DNA of 64,000 bases from Bacillota bacterium (GCA_023390175.1 JAEWDK010000024.1:186001-250000); one strand, 5' to 3'. Shown: positions 1 to 8,711, numbered from the stretch's first letter. Notes: generated by a model not told the origin, from the letters alone. Numbers and translations are program-made.

Positions 1-747
1 CTGCGCAGCCTGATTGCTGCGGCAGTAGTTGCAGTGTTTATGTATGTGACAAAAAAACAAGTCAAAATCAACAGGGCTTCTGTTATAAGCGGCCTTTTTA
101 TTATGGGAACTTTTTTTGCCTTTGTGTCCGCCAATAAGATGACCACCGCGGCAAATGCAATCGTTTTGCAGTTTACTTCTCCTGTGTTTATTCTAATTAT
201 TTCAGCACTTGTGTTCCATCAGCGGTTTCATAAGGCGGACCTTATTACCGTTGTGGTTACGCTTTTTGGAATTTCGCTGTTTTTCTTTGACAAACTCGGT
301 TCGGGCAGCCTGCTGGGCAATTGCCTGGGTATTATTGCCGGGCTGTTTATGGCGGGGATGTATGTTGTTACTGGCCGTACCGACGAAGATTCACGCATGA
401 GTGGAATTCTGCTTGGGCATGTGTTTACTGCGTTAATTGGTGTACCGATGATTTTTGTTTTTCCGACTCCGGTTTCCTCAACGGCGATCTGGAGCATTCT
501 GGCACTCGGCGTTATACAGCTTGGAATACCGTATATTTTATACGGACTGGCTGTAAAAAGCTGCCCGCCGCTGGCGTGCTCGCTGATTGGTGCGATCGAA
601 CCGCTGCTGAACCCTGTTTGGGTATTTTTGTTCAATGGGGAAGTGCCGGGGCTTTACGCATTGATTGGCGGGGTCATTGTGATTTCTGCTGTTACAGGCT
701 GGTGTGTTTGGCGTGACCGCTTTGTTTCAAAGCACTCTGCAGCTTAG
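1..747 (+). CDS. EamA/DMT-family permease, 5' end cut by window
   Basis: The reading frame is open from base 1, so the true start lies outside the window; about 248 residues are visible. It consists almost entirely of hydrophobic helices with short polar turns. The C-terminal half carries the EamA-like run PPLACSLIGAIEPLLNPVWV, followed by a last membrane helix and a short basic tail. By family, this is a drug/metabolite transporter superfamily permease of the cytoplasmic membrane; the substrate cannot be read from sequence. It stands alone: a hairpin terminator-like sequence follows the stop. A second, unrelated-position EamA permease lies at 15502-16419. Confidence 0.85.
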   Translation: MRSLIAAAVVAVFMYVTKKQVKINRASVISGLFIMGTFFAFVSANKMTTAANAIVLQFTSPVFILIISALVFHQRFHKADLITVVVTLFGISLFFFDKLGSGSLLGNCLGIIAGLFMAGMYVVTGRTDEDSRMSGILLGHVFTALIGVPMIFVFPTPVSSTAIWSILALGVIQLGIPYILYGLAVKSCPPLACSLIGAIEPLLNPVWVFLFNGEVPGLYALIGGVIVISAVTGWCVWRDRFVSKHSAA

Positions 748-776
748 AATACATAATCCTGTTTATAAAATTATTT

Positions 777-808
777 AAGGCCGGCGATAATCGCTCGACC
801 TTATTTTT
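777..808 (+). terminator. Probable terminator after EamA gene
   Basis: An imperfect inverted repeat runs from AAGG through CGAT/ATCG to CCTT and is followed by a run of T residues. It lies 30 bases after the permease stop. Confidence 0.55.
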
Positions 809-819
809 TATGGCTGAAA

Positions 820-923
820 TTTGTGATATAATAACCGCATAGCGGTTATTATATCGAACTTTACGTCCCTCCGGGTTCGTCGTTTGCACAGCGACCGCCG
901 GAGATGGACGACTATATCACAAA
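820..923. repeat. Hairpin-rich MITE/REP-like element of about 104 bp
   Basis: An 11-bp perfect inverted repeat, TTTGTGATATA, bounds the element (820-830 and 913-923). Inside it, 825-855 is a hairpin with 14-bp perfect arms around a 3-base loop. The rest can fold through CGTCC/GGACG and TCCGG/CCGGA pairs. No coding potential is visible. It could be a small non-autonomous element or a structured regulatory leader of the next gene; copies elsewhere cannot be tested from this window. Confidence 0.5.
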
Positions 924-982
924 AGCTTTGCTTTTATGATATAATAAAAATAAGATCAAGTGGAAGGGCTGGATGTAAAAAC

Positions 983-2143
983 ATGACGGAAAAGCTATAT
1001 TATGAAAACGGCTATTTGAAAACTTTTACGGCGACGGTAACGGAATGTTCCGAACAGGGGGCATACTGCGAGGTCGCTTTAAATAGGACGGCATTTTTTC
1101 CAGAAGGCGGCGGTCAGCCGGCCGATATCGGGGTACTGAATACCGTAAATGTAATCGATGTACAGGAGCACGGTGAACAAATCATTCATACCACTGACCG
1201 TCCCATTCCTGTCGGTACTTCGGTAACGGGCGGAATCCATTGGCCCTACCGGTTTGAGCTGATGCAGCAGCATTCGGGGGAACATATTGTTTCGGGTATT
1301 GTTCATCGCCTGTTTGGCTTTGACAATGTCGGGTTTCATATGGGAGCCAAATCAGTTACCGTTGATTTTAACGGGGAATTGAATGAAGAAAATCTGCGGA
1401 CGGTTGAGTATCTTGCCAATGAGGCGGTTTACCGCAACCTGCCGATTCAAATCAGTTACCCTTTGCCGCAGGAGCTTGCGGTGCTGAAATATCGCAGTAA
1501 AAAAGAACTGAGCGGGGCAATCCGCATTGTTACCATACCGGGTTACGATGTTTGCGCCTGCTGCGGCACACACGTGGCCCGCACCGGGGAAATCGGAATC
1601 ATCCGGGTTTTATCCGCACAGCGATACAAGGGCGGCACACGGGTAAGCCTTCTGTTCGGCGGTAAGGCATTGGTCGATTGCAGGGAAAAATCACAGAGTG
1701 TAAACACAATTTCCACCCTTCTTTCGGCCAAGCCGGAAGAGGTTCCCTCTGCAGTAGAGCATTTGCTTGCCGAAAACAATACACTGAAGCAGGAAATCGT
1801 TGCTCTGCATGATCGAATTTTTGAAGCAAAGGCGGCTTCTATTCCAAACGGCACCGGTAATATCTGCGTGTTTGAATCAAACCTCACACCAAACGATTTA
1901 CGCAAATTCTGTCTGCTCCTGTGTGAACGCTGCAGCGGAAGTGTGGCTGTATTCTCGGGGGATGAGGAAACCGGTTATAAATATGCGCTGGGGAGTGCAG
2001 GCGAGGATGTGCGTCCGCTTGGCAAAGAACTGAACCAATCGTTCAGCGGGCGAGGCGGCGGTTCCAAAGAACTGGTGCAGGGCTCGGTAAAAGCGACTCA
2101 AAAAGAATTGGAGCATTTTTTAACGGACAACCATTCATTTTAA
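983..2143 (+). CDS. AlaX-like alanyl-tRNA editing protein with DHHA1 domain
   Basis: The 386-residue protein matches the long AlaX type: an AlaRS beta-barrel/editing region followed by a DHHA1-like C-terminal domain ending GRGGGSKELVQGS. The editing-site metal ligands are visible as HSGEH near residue 90 and CCGTH near residue 195. The family hydrolyses Ser or Gly mischarged on tRNA-Ala. I start at MTEKLYY rather than the upstream ATG at 884, because the first 33 codons overlap the hairpin element and look non-coding. An extended -10 (TGATATAAT) lies at about 937-945. The gene is probably monocistronic or co-transcribed with the aldolase 18 bases downstream. Confidence 0.85.
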   Translation: MTEKLYYENGYLKTFTATVTECSEQGAYCEVALNRTAFFPEGGGQPADIGVLNTVNVIDVQEHGEQIIHTTDRPIPVGTSVTGGIHWPYRFELMQQHSGEHIVSGIVHRLFGFDNVGFHMGAKSVTVDFNGELNEENLRTVEYLANEAVYRNLPIQISYPLPQELAVLKYRSKKELSGAIRIVTIPGYDVCACCGTHVARTGEIGIIRVLSAQRYKGGTRVSLLFGGKALVDCREKSQSVNTISTLLSAKPEEVPSAVEHLLAENNTLKQEIVALHDRIFEAKAASIPNGTGNICVFESNLTPNDLRKFCLLLCERCSGSVAVFSGDEETGYKYALGSAGEDVRPLGKELNQSFSGRGGGSKELVQGSVKATQKELEHFLTDNHSF

Positions 2144-2161
2144 TAATTCGGAGGATTGTAA

Positions 2162-3193
2162 ATGTACAGTTTTAAAAATGATTACAGCGAGGGTGCCCAC
2201 CCTAAAATTTTAGAAGCGCTCGCAAGGGCAAGCCGCGAACAAAGTGATAATTACGGTTATGACCGCCACAGTATTCATGCGGCTGAATTGATTCGGAAGG
2301 AAATGGGTGGTTGTGATGCTGACGTACACTTTTTAGAAGGCGGCACACAAACAAACATGGTCGCAATTTCCTCATTTTTGCGCCCGCATGAAGCAGCTAT
2401 AGCTGCAGCGACCGGGCATATTAACGTACACGAAACGGGTGCGATTGAAGCGACCGGCCACAAGGTTGTAACAGCTGCTTCGGGAAACGGAAAACTCACG
2501 CCGGAACTGGTAAAAAGCGTGCTGGATACGCATCCGAATGAACATATGGTAAAGCCCAGGCTGGTGTACATTTCCGATTCAACGGAAGTAGGAACGATTT
2601 ATACGAAGGCAGAACTTACGGACCTAAGTAAATACTGTAAAGATAACGGACTTTACTTGTACCTTGACGGTGCGCGGCTCGGCTCGGCGCTGACCGCATT
2701 GGGAAATGATGTGACACTGAAGGACCTGGCGGAGTTGACCGATGCATTTTACATCGGAGGTACAAAAAACGGAGCACTTCTAGGGGAAGCGCTTGTTATT
2801 TGCAATCCGGGACTGAAAGAAGATTTTCGGTACCTTCTGAAACAAAATGGAGCAATGCTTGCAAAGGGAATGGTATTGGGCGTGCAGTTTGAGGAGTTGT
2901 TTCAAAATAATCTGTATTTTGAACTTGCTGCACATGCGAATCAATTGGCTGAGCAGTTGAAACAGGCAATTTCAGCCGCAGGGTTTGACTTTTTGGCAAC
3001 GTCGCCGACCAATCAGCTGTTTCCTGTTTTTCCGGATTCCTTAGTAGAAAAGCTTCGTCAAACCTATGACTTTGAAGTTTGGGAAAAACTAAATGACTCG
3101 ACTGCTGCAATTCGGCTGGTAACCTCATGGGCGACGCCGGAAAGCGCGGTAAAAGATTTTATCCGGGACTTTCAGAGTTTTTTGATTCAATAA
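2162..3193 (+). CDS. ltaE: Low-specificity threonine aldolase family (PLP)
   Basis: This 343-residue fold-type I PLP enzyme belongs to the threonine aldolase/beta-eliminating lyase family. The N-terminal FKNDYSEGAHPKIL segment is typical, and the PLP lysine is in YIGGTKNGALLGEA near residue 203. LYLYLDGARLGSAL carries the PLP-nitrogen Asp. It is expected to split L-(allo-)threonine into glycine and acetaldehyde in the cytoplasm. GGAGG lies 7 bases before the ATG. The symbol is by family only; serine hydroxymethyl-type or beta-lyase side specificities cannot be excluded. Confidence 0.85.
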   Translation: MYSFKNDYSEGAHPKILEALARASREQSDNYGYDRHSIHAAELIRKEMGGCDADVHFLEGGTQTNMVAISSFLRPHEAAIAAATGHINVHETGAIEATGHKVVTAASGNGKLTPELVKSVLDTHPNEHMVKPRLVYISDSTEVGTIYTKAELTDLSKYCKDNGLYLYLDGARLGSALTALGNDVTLKDLAELTDAFYIGGTKNGALLGEALVICNPGLKEDFRYLLKQNGAMLAKGMVLGVQFEELFQNNLYFELAAHANQLAEQLKQAISAAGFDFLATSPTNQLFPVFPDSLVEKLRQTYDFEVWEKLNDSTAAIRLVTSWATPESAVKDFIRDFQSFLIQ

Positions 3194-3213
3194 AAGCAAA
3201 GGTGGAGAATAAA

Positions 3214-4191
3214 ATGAAAAAACTGAACTTTTCAATTCTTTGTGCGGGAAACATTGCGGAAACCATGGCGAAAACCGTTTCACAAATGAGTGAGGTGACC
3301 CCTTTTGCAATTGCAGCAAGAGATTTGGACAGAGCGCAAAATTTAGCTGATAAATATGGCTTTCAAAAAGCATACGGCTCCTATGAAGAGCTTGTAAAGG
3401 ATGACGATGTGGACCTGATTTACATTGCTTCCCCGCATTCCCACCATTACGAGCATGCAAAGCTTTGTCTGGAGCACGGAAAAAATGTATTATGCGAGAA
3501 GTCGTTTACCGTTAACAAAAAGCAGGCGGCAGAATTGTTTGAACTTGCGAAAAGAAAAAAGCTGTTTATTATGGAAGCGGTCTGGACGCGATTCCAGCCT
3601 TTTGCAGCAAAAATGCATGAAATTATCGATAGCGGAGTGATAGGAACCCCGCACACGCTTACGGCAACATTTGGGGAGAATCTTACTCATATCGAACGCC
3701 TTGTTTCCCCTGAACTGGCCGGCGGTTCGTTGTTGGACCAGGGGATTTATACGATTACCTTCGCATCCATGTTTTTTGGGTCAGAAATTGAAAAGATTCA
3801 ATCTGCGGCTGTAAAATCGGATCGCGGTGTGGATGCGCAGGAGAGTATTACGTTTGTTTATAAGGATGGCCGCATGGCGATCTTAAATTCTTCATTTTTA
3901 TGTAAAATGAAAAATCAGGGAATTATCTATGGCAGCAAAGGCCGAATTGAAGTGGAGCCGTTTTGGTATCCGAAAGAAATTCGGGTGTTTTTCAATGATG
4001 GGGCGGAGCCGAAAGTATTTGATGTACCGTTTGATTTTACCGGCTACGAATACGAAGTGCGTGCTGCGGTAAAAGCTATTGAAAACGGAGAATTAAGCTG
4101 TACGGAAATGCCACCCGAGGAAACGCTGCGCGTCATGGGAATTATGGACCAGCTTCGCGCCGACTGGGGAATTCAGTACCCCTTTGAATAA
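3214..4191 (+). CDS. Gfo/Idh/MocA-family oxidoreductase
   Basis: A 325-residue NAD(P)-dependent oxidoreductase. The N-terminal Rossmann region begins FSILCAGNIAETMAKT, followed by the family hallmarks IASPHSHHYEHAKLCLEHGKNVLCEK (the EK motif near residue 95) and EAVWTRFQP. The C-terminal alpha/beta domain is complete. The substrate is probably a sugar, inositol or trans-dihydrodiol-like compound but is unknown. The start at MKKLNFS is preceded by AAAGGTGGAG; the longer frame from 3127 overlaps the aldolase gene and is rejected. The GNAT gene follows 17 bases downstream, suggesting co-transcription. Confidence 0.85.
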   Translation: MKKLNFSILCAGNIAETMAKTVSQMSEVTPFAIAARDLDRAQNLADKYGFQKAYGSYEELVKDDDVDLIYIASPHSHHYEHAKLCLEHGKNVLCEKSFTVNKKQAAELFELAKRKKLFIMEAVWTRFQPFAAKMHEIIDSGVIGTPHTLTATFGENLTHIERLVSPELAGGSLLDQGIYTITFASMFFGSEIEKIQSAAVKSDRGVDAQESITFVYKDGRMAILNSSFLCKMKNQGIIYGSKGRIEVEPFWYPKEIRVFFNDGAEPKVFDVPFDFTGYEYEVRAAVKAIENGELSCTEMPPEETLRVMGIMDQLRADWGIQYPFE

Positions 4192-4208
4192 AGTTAGGAG
4201 TTTGCAAA

Positions 4209-4628
4209 ATGGAGATTCAGTACGGCAGCCATATTTCGGCAGCTGATTATAACAGACTTCGCAAATCGGTTGGCTGGAGTGAAATTTCACTCAGGCAGGC
4301 ACAAACAGGATTAAACAATACTGCTTTTCAAGTAGTTGCGCTTGCCGGCAATACGCCGGTCGGTATGGCAAGAGTAATCCGCGACGGCGGTTATGTGGTG
4401 CTGATTTCGGATGTTGTGGTGAATCCGGAGTATCAGGGATACGGAATCGGCAGAACCATGATGAATCGAATCCTGGATTACCTTCGCGCAGGGATGGAAC
4501 CCGGCGACAAAATCTTAGTAAATCTTCTTGCGGCAAAGGATAAGGAGCCTTTTTATCTGCCTTTTGGTTTTGAACAGCGGCCAAACCGGGAATATGGTGC
4601 CGGAATGTCGCAGTGGATTGTGAAATAA
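4209..4628 (+). CDS. GNAT-family N-acetyltransferase
   Basis: A 139-residue single-domain acetyltransferase. Acetyl-CoA binding is suggested by DVVVNPEYQGYGIGRTMMNRIL (the Q-x-x-G-x-G/A loop, residues about 75-95). The C-terminal FYLPFGFEQRPNREYGAGM is typical of the small GNAT subgroup related to YjdJ/PhnO-like enzymes. The acceptor substrate is unknown. The start is supported by TAGGAG 9 bases upstream. Confidence 0.85.
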   Translation: MEIQYGSHISAADYNRLRKSVGWSEISLRQAQTGLNNTAFQVVALAGNTPVGMARVIRDGGYVVLISDVVVNPEYQGYGIGRTMMNRILDYLRAGMEPGDKILVNLLAAKDKEPFYLPFGFEQRPNREYGAGMSQWIVK

Positions 4629-4674
4629 TACAGGCTCATTGTTATGCATACAAAACATAAAATCAATTAAATTA

Positions 4675-4703
4675 TTGATAATATTATTTAATAATGATAT
4701 AAT
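4675..4703 (+). promoter_or_regulatory. Sigma-A-type promoter for the phosphoribosyltransferase gene
   Basis: TTGATA (4675-4680) and TATAAT (4698-4703) are separated by exactly 17 bases, with an extended TG before the -10. It lies about 60 bases before the ATG at 4766. Confidence 0.75.
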
Positions 4704-4765
4704 AAATTGAAGATAATCCCATTTGTGGATTATTCATGAAATGATTTAAAAGATGGAGGTTTCGT

Positions 4766-5395
4766 ATGGAGAGCAGGTCAATTCAAATTCAATCCGGTCA
4801 TAATAATAAAATGTCGATCACGATTATTCCGGGCCATTTTGCCACCACGCATTCCCATGTGAATTACTACATCGATATGACCAGCATTAAACATCATCAC
4901 AGGATGGCTCTTCAGGCCGCGGAAGCTATGGCGGAAATGTATGCGAACGGGGAGAAAGTTGACACGGTCATCTGTATGGACGGCTGTGAAATTATCGGCG
5001 CTTTTTTAGCAGAGAAGCTGGCCGGGGCCGACGAAGCAAATACCGACATCAATGTGGTCACGCCCGAGTTTAATTCCAATGGGCAGCTAATTTTCAGGGA
5101 TAATCTGCAAAAGATGATTTGGGGGAAGAATATTCTTCTCTTAGTTGCTTCTGCCACTACAGGTAAAACAATCAACCGCTCCCTTGAATGCATTAAATAT
5201 TATGGGGGAAAGGTAATCGGAATATCGGCTATTTTCAGCGCAATCCGTGAAATGGGCGGGGTGAAAATCAATTCTGTTTTCACCAGTGAAGACCTGCCGA
5301 ATTACAATACCTATGGGTTTCAGGAATGCCCTTTCTGCAAAGAAAGGCAAAAAATTGACGCAATCGTAAACAGTTACGGCTATTCAAAAATTTGA
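4766..5395 (+). CDS. Orotate-phosphoribosyltransferase-like PRTase
   Basis: A 209-residue type I phosphoribosyltransferase-like protein. The PRPP loop is represented by ILLLVASATTGKTINRSLEC (residues about 125-145), where the usual DD acid pair is replaced by VASATTG. A C-terminal CPFC pair suggests a metal or redox site. The relatives I recall are annotated as orotate phosphoribosyltransferase-like proteins of Clostridia; real catalysis on orotate is doubtful because the acidic pair is lost. It has its own promoter and a strong terminator, so it is monocistronic. GGAGG is 8 bases before the start. Confidence 0.7.
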   Translation: MESRSIQIQSGHNNKMSITIIPGHFATTHSHVNYYIDMTSIKHHHRMALQAAEAMAEMYANGEKVDTVICMDGCEIIGAFLAEKLAGADEANTDINVVTPEFNSNGQLIFRDNLQKMIWGKNILLLVASATTGKTINRSLECIKYYGGKVIGISAIFSAIREMGGVKINSVFTSEDLPNYNTYGFQECPFCKERQKIDAIVNSYGYSKI

Positions 5396-5408
5396 TACGC
5401 TGCTAATT

Positions 5409-5459
5409 CAGCAAAACAGATGCGCGGGAAAATTCCGAGTATCTGTTTTGCTGTTTTTT
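5409..5459 (+). terminator. Rho-independent terminator
   Basis: Perfect 13-bp arms (CAGCAAAACAGAT and its complement) enclose a 19-base loop and are followed by TTTTTT. Confidence 0.9.
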
Positions 5460-5588
5460 ACCATAGGAAGCTGCAGCAAATAAGCCATTTTACTGAAAAG
5501 TACTAATTTTACGTTATTTTCTGATGGATCTGATTTATATTGTGCAAGATGCTGAATATCAGGGGTAAACTTAAGCGTTTTTTGAATC

Positions 5589-5657
5589 TTGCTAAAAATT
5601 TAACAAATATACGCGTATTGTATTGCATAATGAAGAACATTGTGATATATTTAACAT
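5589..5657 (+). promoter_or_regulatory. Two Rex-like operators in the butyrate operon leader
   Basis: The box at 5589-5606 reads TTGCTAAAAATTTAACAA and matches the Rex consensus (TTGTTAA-N4-TTAACAA) at 13 of 14 fixed positions. The second box at 5640-5657 reads TTGTGATATATTTAACAT and matches at 11 of 14. They lie 80-150 bases before thl and bracket an AT-rich promoter region. Rex is the NADH/NAD-sensing repressor known to control crt-bcd-etf and thl genes in clostridia. Apart from the boxes, the gap from 5460 to 5737 holds nothing else I can identify. Confidence 0.7.
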
Positions 5658-5737
5658 ATGCTCAAAAACATGTTTCAGTTCAATAATTATCGTTCGCATT
5701 TTTTCGATTATGACAGGAAATGAATGGAGGAAAAATT

Positions 5738-6922
5738 ATGGCAAAGAAGATTGTATTAGCAGGTGCTGTTCGTACGGCAATTGGCAAAATGGGTGGGGCT
5801 CTTACAAATGTTCCCGCAGTTACCCTCGGTTCCATTGTAATCAAAGAAGCGTTAAATCGCGCTCATATTTCCCCGGATCAGGTTGATGAAGTTTTAATGG
5901 GTTGTGTAATTCAGGCCGGACTTGGCCAAAATGTTGCACGTCAGGCATCCATTAACGCAGGTGTCCCTGAAACTGTTCCTGCACTTACGCTGAACAATGT
6001 TTGCGGTTCCGGATTAAAGGCTGTCAATATGGCGGCTGCTCTGATTGAAGCAGGCGAGGCCGATATCATTGTTGCCGGCGGTATGGAAAATATGTCCGCT
6101 GCTCCGTATGCTTTGAATCAGGCACGCTACGGTTACCGTATGAATGACGGAAAAATCGTTGACACAATGGTGAAAGATGCCCTTTGGGACGCTTTCAACA
6201 ATTACCATATGGGAATTACCGCGGAGAATGTTGCTGAAAAATATGGCATCACCCGCGAAATGCAGGATGAATTTGCAGCCTATAGCCAGCAGAAATGCGA
6301 AAAGGCACAGGCAGAAGGCAAATTCGATGAAGAAATTGTTCCGGTTCCTGTAAAAGTAAAAAAAGACATTGTTATGTTTAATAAAGACGAAGGCCCACGT
6401 GCCGGTGTTACCGCGGAAGGCATTTCAAAGCTGAAGCCTGCATTTAAGCCGGACGGATCCGTAACCGCTGCTAACGCTTCCGGCATTAACGACGGTGCCG
6501 CTGCAATCGTTGTAATGAGCGAAGAAAAAGCAAAAGAGCTTGGCGTTACCCCAATGGCTACCTGGGTTGCAGGCCAGTCTGCCGGTGTTGATCCCGCCAT
6601 TATGGGTGTCGGCCCCGCATACAGCACCAAGAAAATCATGGAGAAGACAGGCCTTACTGTTGACGACATGGACTTAATCGAAGCGAACGAGGCATTTGCC
6701 GCGCAGTCACTCGCTGTTGTAAAGCTTTTGAATCTTGACACCTCCAAGGTGAATGTAAATGGCGGCGCAATTGCACTCGGCCATCCTGTCGGTGCGTCCG
6801 GCTGCCGTATCCTTGTTTCGCTGCTGCATGAAATGAAGCGCAGAGATGCGAAATACGGCCTTGCTACTCTGTGCGTAGGCGGCGGAATGGGCGTTTCTTC
6901 CATCGTAAAAATGGGCGAATAA
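5738..6922 (+). CDS. thl: Acetyl-CoA C-acetyltransferase (thiolase)
   Basis: A 394-residue thiolase, full family length. The acyl-accepting cysteine lies in NNVCGSGLKAVN (near residue 90), the catalytic His in GGAIALGHPVGASG (near 350) and the second Cys in LCVGGGMG (near 380). It condenses two acetyl-CoA to acetoacetyl-CoA, the entry step to butyryl-CoA. It is first in the operon thl-crt-hbd-bcd-etfB-etfA and follows a leader with two Rex-type boxes. ATGGAGG precedes the MAKKIVL start by 8 bases. Confidence 0.97.
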   Translation: MAKKIVLAGAVRTAIGKMGGALTNVPAVTLGSIVIKEALNRAHISPDQVDEVLMGCVIQAGLGQNVARQASINAGVPETVPALTLNNVCGSGLKAVNMAAALIEAGEADIIVAGGMENMSAAPYALNQARYGYRMNDGKIVDTMVKDALWDAFNNYHMGITAENVAEKYGITREMQDEFAAYSQQKCEKAQAEGKFDEEIVPVPVKVKKDIVMFNKDEGPRAGVTAEGISKLKPAFKPDGSVTAANASGINDGAAAIVVMSEEKAKELGVTPMATWVAGQSAGVDPAIMGVGPAYSTKKIMEKTGLTVDDMDLIEANEAFAAQSLAVVKLLNLDTSKVNVNGGAIALGHPVGASGCRILVSLLHEMKRRDAKYGLATLCVGGGMGVSSIVKMGE

Positions 6923-6949
6923 TAACAGACAAGGGGCAGCGATTAGATT

Positions 6950-7726
6950 ATGAATTACGTAAAATATGAGCAAAAAGATTTTATCGGCATTCTCACAATC
7001 GACCGTGAAAAGGCACTGAATGCCTTGAACAGTCAGGTTCTTTCCGAACTGGAAGAAGCCATTGACACCGTCTCTGTTGAAGACACCAGGTGCCTGATTA
7101 TTACCGGTGCCGGTGAAAAATCGTTTGTTGCAGGTGCTGATATTGCCGAAATGAGCAAGCTGACCAAAGCGGAAGGCAAAGCGTTCGGCGAAAAGGGAAA
7201 CGCGGTATTCAGAAAAATTGAAAAACTTGCAATCCCTGTTATTGCGGCTGTAAACGGCTTCGCACTCGGCGGCGGCTGTGAGCTTTCCCTTAGCTGTGAC
7301 ATCCGTATTGCCTCCGAAAATGCAGTCTTTGCACAGCCGGAAACAGGGCTGGGAATTACTCCAGGCTTTGGCGGCACACAAAGACTGGCCCGTACCATTG
7401 GGATTGGCAAGGCAAAGGAACTGCTTTACACCTGCGGTAAGGTAAAGGCGGATGAAGCTTTGACGTTGGGCTTAGTCAACGCGGTTTATCCGGCGGATCA
7501 GCTGATGGATGAATGCTTAAAGCTTGCCGGTAAGATTGCCAGAAATGCTCCCATTGCGGTTCGTGCTGCAAAAAAAGCAGTGAACGACGGCATGCAGGTT
7601 GACATTGATTCTGCGATTGCAATTGAAGCAGAACAGTTTGGCAGCTGCTTTGAAACCGAGGATCAGAAAAATGCGATGGAGGCTTTCTGCGAGAAGCGCA
7701 AGCCGGATCCATTTGTAAACAAATAA
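6950..7726 (+). CDS. crt: 3-hydroxybutyryl-CoA dehydratase (crotonase)
   Basis: A 258-residue enoyl-CoA hydratase/crotonase. The oxyanion hole and CoA site are visible in KSFVAGADIAEM and NGFALGGGCELSLSCD; the catalytic Glu region is FAQPETGLGITPGFGGTQRLAR (residues about 130-150). It dehydrates 3-hydroxybutyryl-CoA to crotonyl-CoA. The gene lies 27 bases after thl and 28 before hbd, within the butyrate operon. AAGGGG lies upstream of the ATG. Confidence 0.96.
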   Translation: MNYVKYEQKDFIGILTIDREKALNALNSQVLSELEEAIDTVSVEDTRCLIITGAGEKSFVAGADIAEMSKLTKAEGKAFGEKGNAVFRKIEKLAIPVIAAVNGFALGGGCELSLSCDIRIASENAVFAQPETGLGITPGFGGTQRLARTIGIGKAKELLYTCGKVKADEALTLGLVNAVYPADQLMDECLKLAGKIARNAPIAVRAAKKAVNDGMQVDIDSAIAIEAEQFGSCFETEDQKNAMEAFCEKRKPDPFVNK

Positions 7727-7754
7727 TAACTCTACATTACTTAGGAGGATTATC

Positions 7755-8594
7755 ATGATAGTTGGTATTATTGGCGCAGGAACCATGGGCTCCGGTATTG
7801 CGCAGGCATTCGCTCAAACCGAAGGTTACACCGTTAAGCTTTGTGATATTAATGAAGAGTTTGCCGCAGGCGGCAAATCAAAGATTGCCAAAGGGCTCAG
7901 CAAACTTGTTGCAAAAGGCAAAATGGAGCAGGCCAAGGCAGATGAAATCCTTTCCAAAATTACAACCGGCACAAAAGAAATTGTTTCCGACTGTGATTTG
8001 GTTGTAGAAGCAGCTCTTGAAAACATGAAGATTAAGAAAGATTTGTTTAAGGATTTGCAGGCGATCTGCAAACCGGAAGCAATTTTTGCTACAAACACTT
8101 CTTCTCTTTCCATCACCGAAATTTCACAGGGCCTTGACAGAGCCGTTGTCGGCATGCACTTCTTTAATCCTGCTCCTGTTATGAAGCTTGTTGAAGTGAT
8201 CGCCGGTCTTACTACCCCGGCCGAGACTGTCGAGAAAATCAAATCCATTTCTGAGGAAATCGGAAAAACTCCTGTTCAGGTTAATGAAGCCGCAGGCTTT
8301 GTTGTAAACAGAATTCTGATTCCGATGGTCAATGAAGCAATCGGGATCTATGCCGACGGCGTTGCCACCGCGGAAGATATTGACACCGCTATGAAGCTTG
8401 GCGCAAATCATCCAATGGGGCCTCTCGCGTTGGGTGACTTAATTGGTTTGGATGTTGTGCTCGCAATCATGGAAGTACTGCAGGCAGAAACCGGCGACAG
8501 CAAGTACCGTCCTCACCCCCTGCTGAAAAAGATGGTTCGCGCAGGAATGTTAGGCAGGAAAACCGGCAAGGGATTCTTTGATTACACCAAATAA
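7755..8594 (+). CDS. hbd: 3-hydroxybutyryl-CoA dehydrogenase
   Basis: A 279-residue enzyme with an N-terminal Rossmann motif GAGTMGSGIAQAF and the 3HCDH signatures HFFNPAPVMKLVEVI (near residue 137) and AAGFVVNRILIPMVNEA. The C-terminal helical domain ends in MLGRKTGKGFFDYTK. It reduces acetoacetyl-CoA to 3-hydroxybutyryl-CoA. TAGGAGG sits 6 bases before the ATG. A perfect 12-bp hairpin follows the gene, before bcd. Confidence 0.96.
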   Translation: MIVGIIGAGTMGSGIAQAFAQTEGYTVKLCDINEEFAAGGKSKIAKGLSKLVAKGKMEQAKADEILSKITTGTKEIVSDCDLVVEAALENMKIKKDLFKDLQAICKPEAIFATNTSSLSITEISQGLDRAVVGMHFFNPAPVMKLVEVIAGLTTPAETVEKIKSISEEIGKTPVQVNEAAGFVVNRILIPMVNEAIGIYADGVATAEDIDTAMKLGANHPMGPLALGDLIGLDVVLAIMEVLQAETGDSKYRPHPLLKKMVRAGMLGRKTGKGFFDYTK

Positions 8595-8612
8595 TCTGTA
8601 TTAAGTCCTATT

Positions 8613-8652
8613 TTCGTTTCTCTCGTCTGCCGCAGCAGAGGAGAGAAACGAA
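8613..8652 (+). terminator. Intra-operon hairpin between hbd and bcd
   Basis: TTCGTTTCTCTC at 8613-8624 and its perfect complement at 8641-8652 enclose 16 bases, with a short T-run further downstream. It could be an attenuator, a partial terminator or an RNA-processing/stability element separating thl-crt-hbd from bcd-etfBA. Confidence 0.6.
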
Positions 8653-8711
8653 TTAATGTTTTTCAGGGACAGTATTCGTACTGGTGTAAATTTTAATTTG
8701 GAGGAACGAGT

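Noticed and set aside
6280..6903. 207-codon minus frame inside thl
   Set aside because: Antisense shadow of a highly conserved gene; no ribosome site or independent motif.
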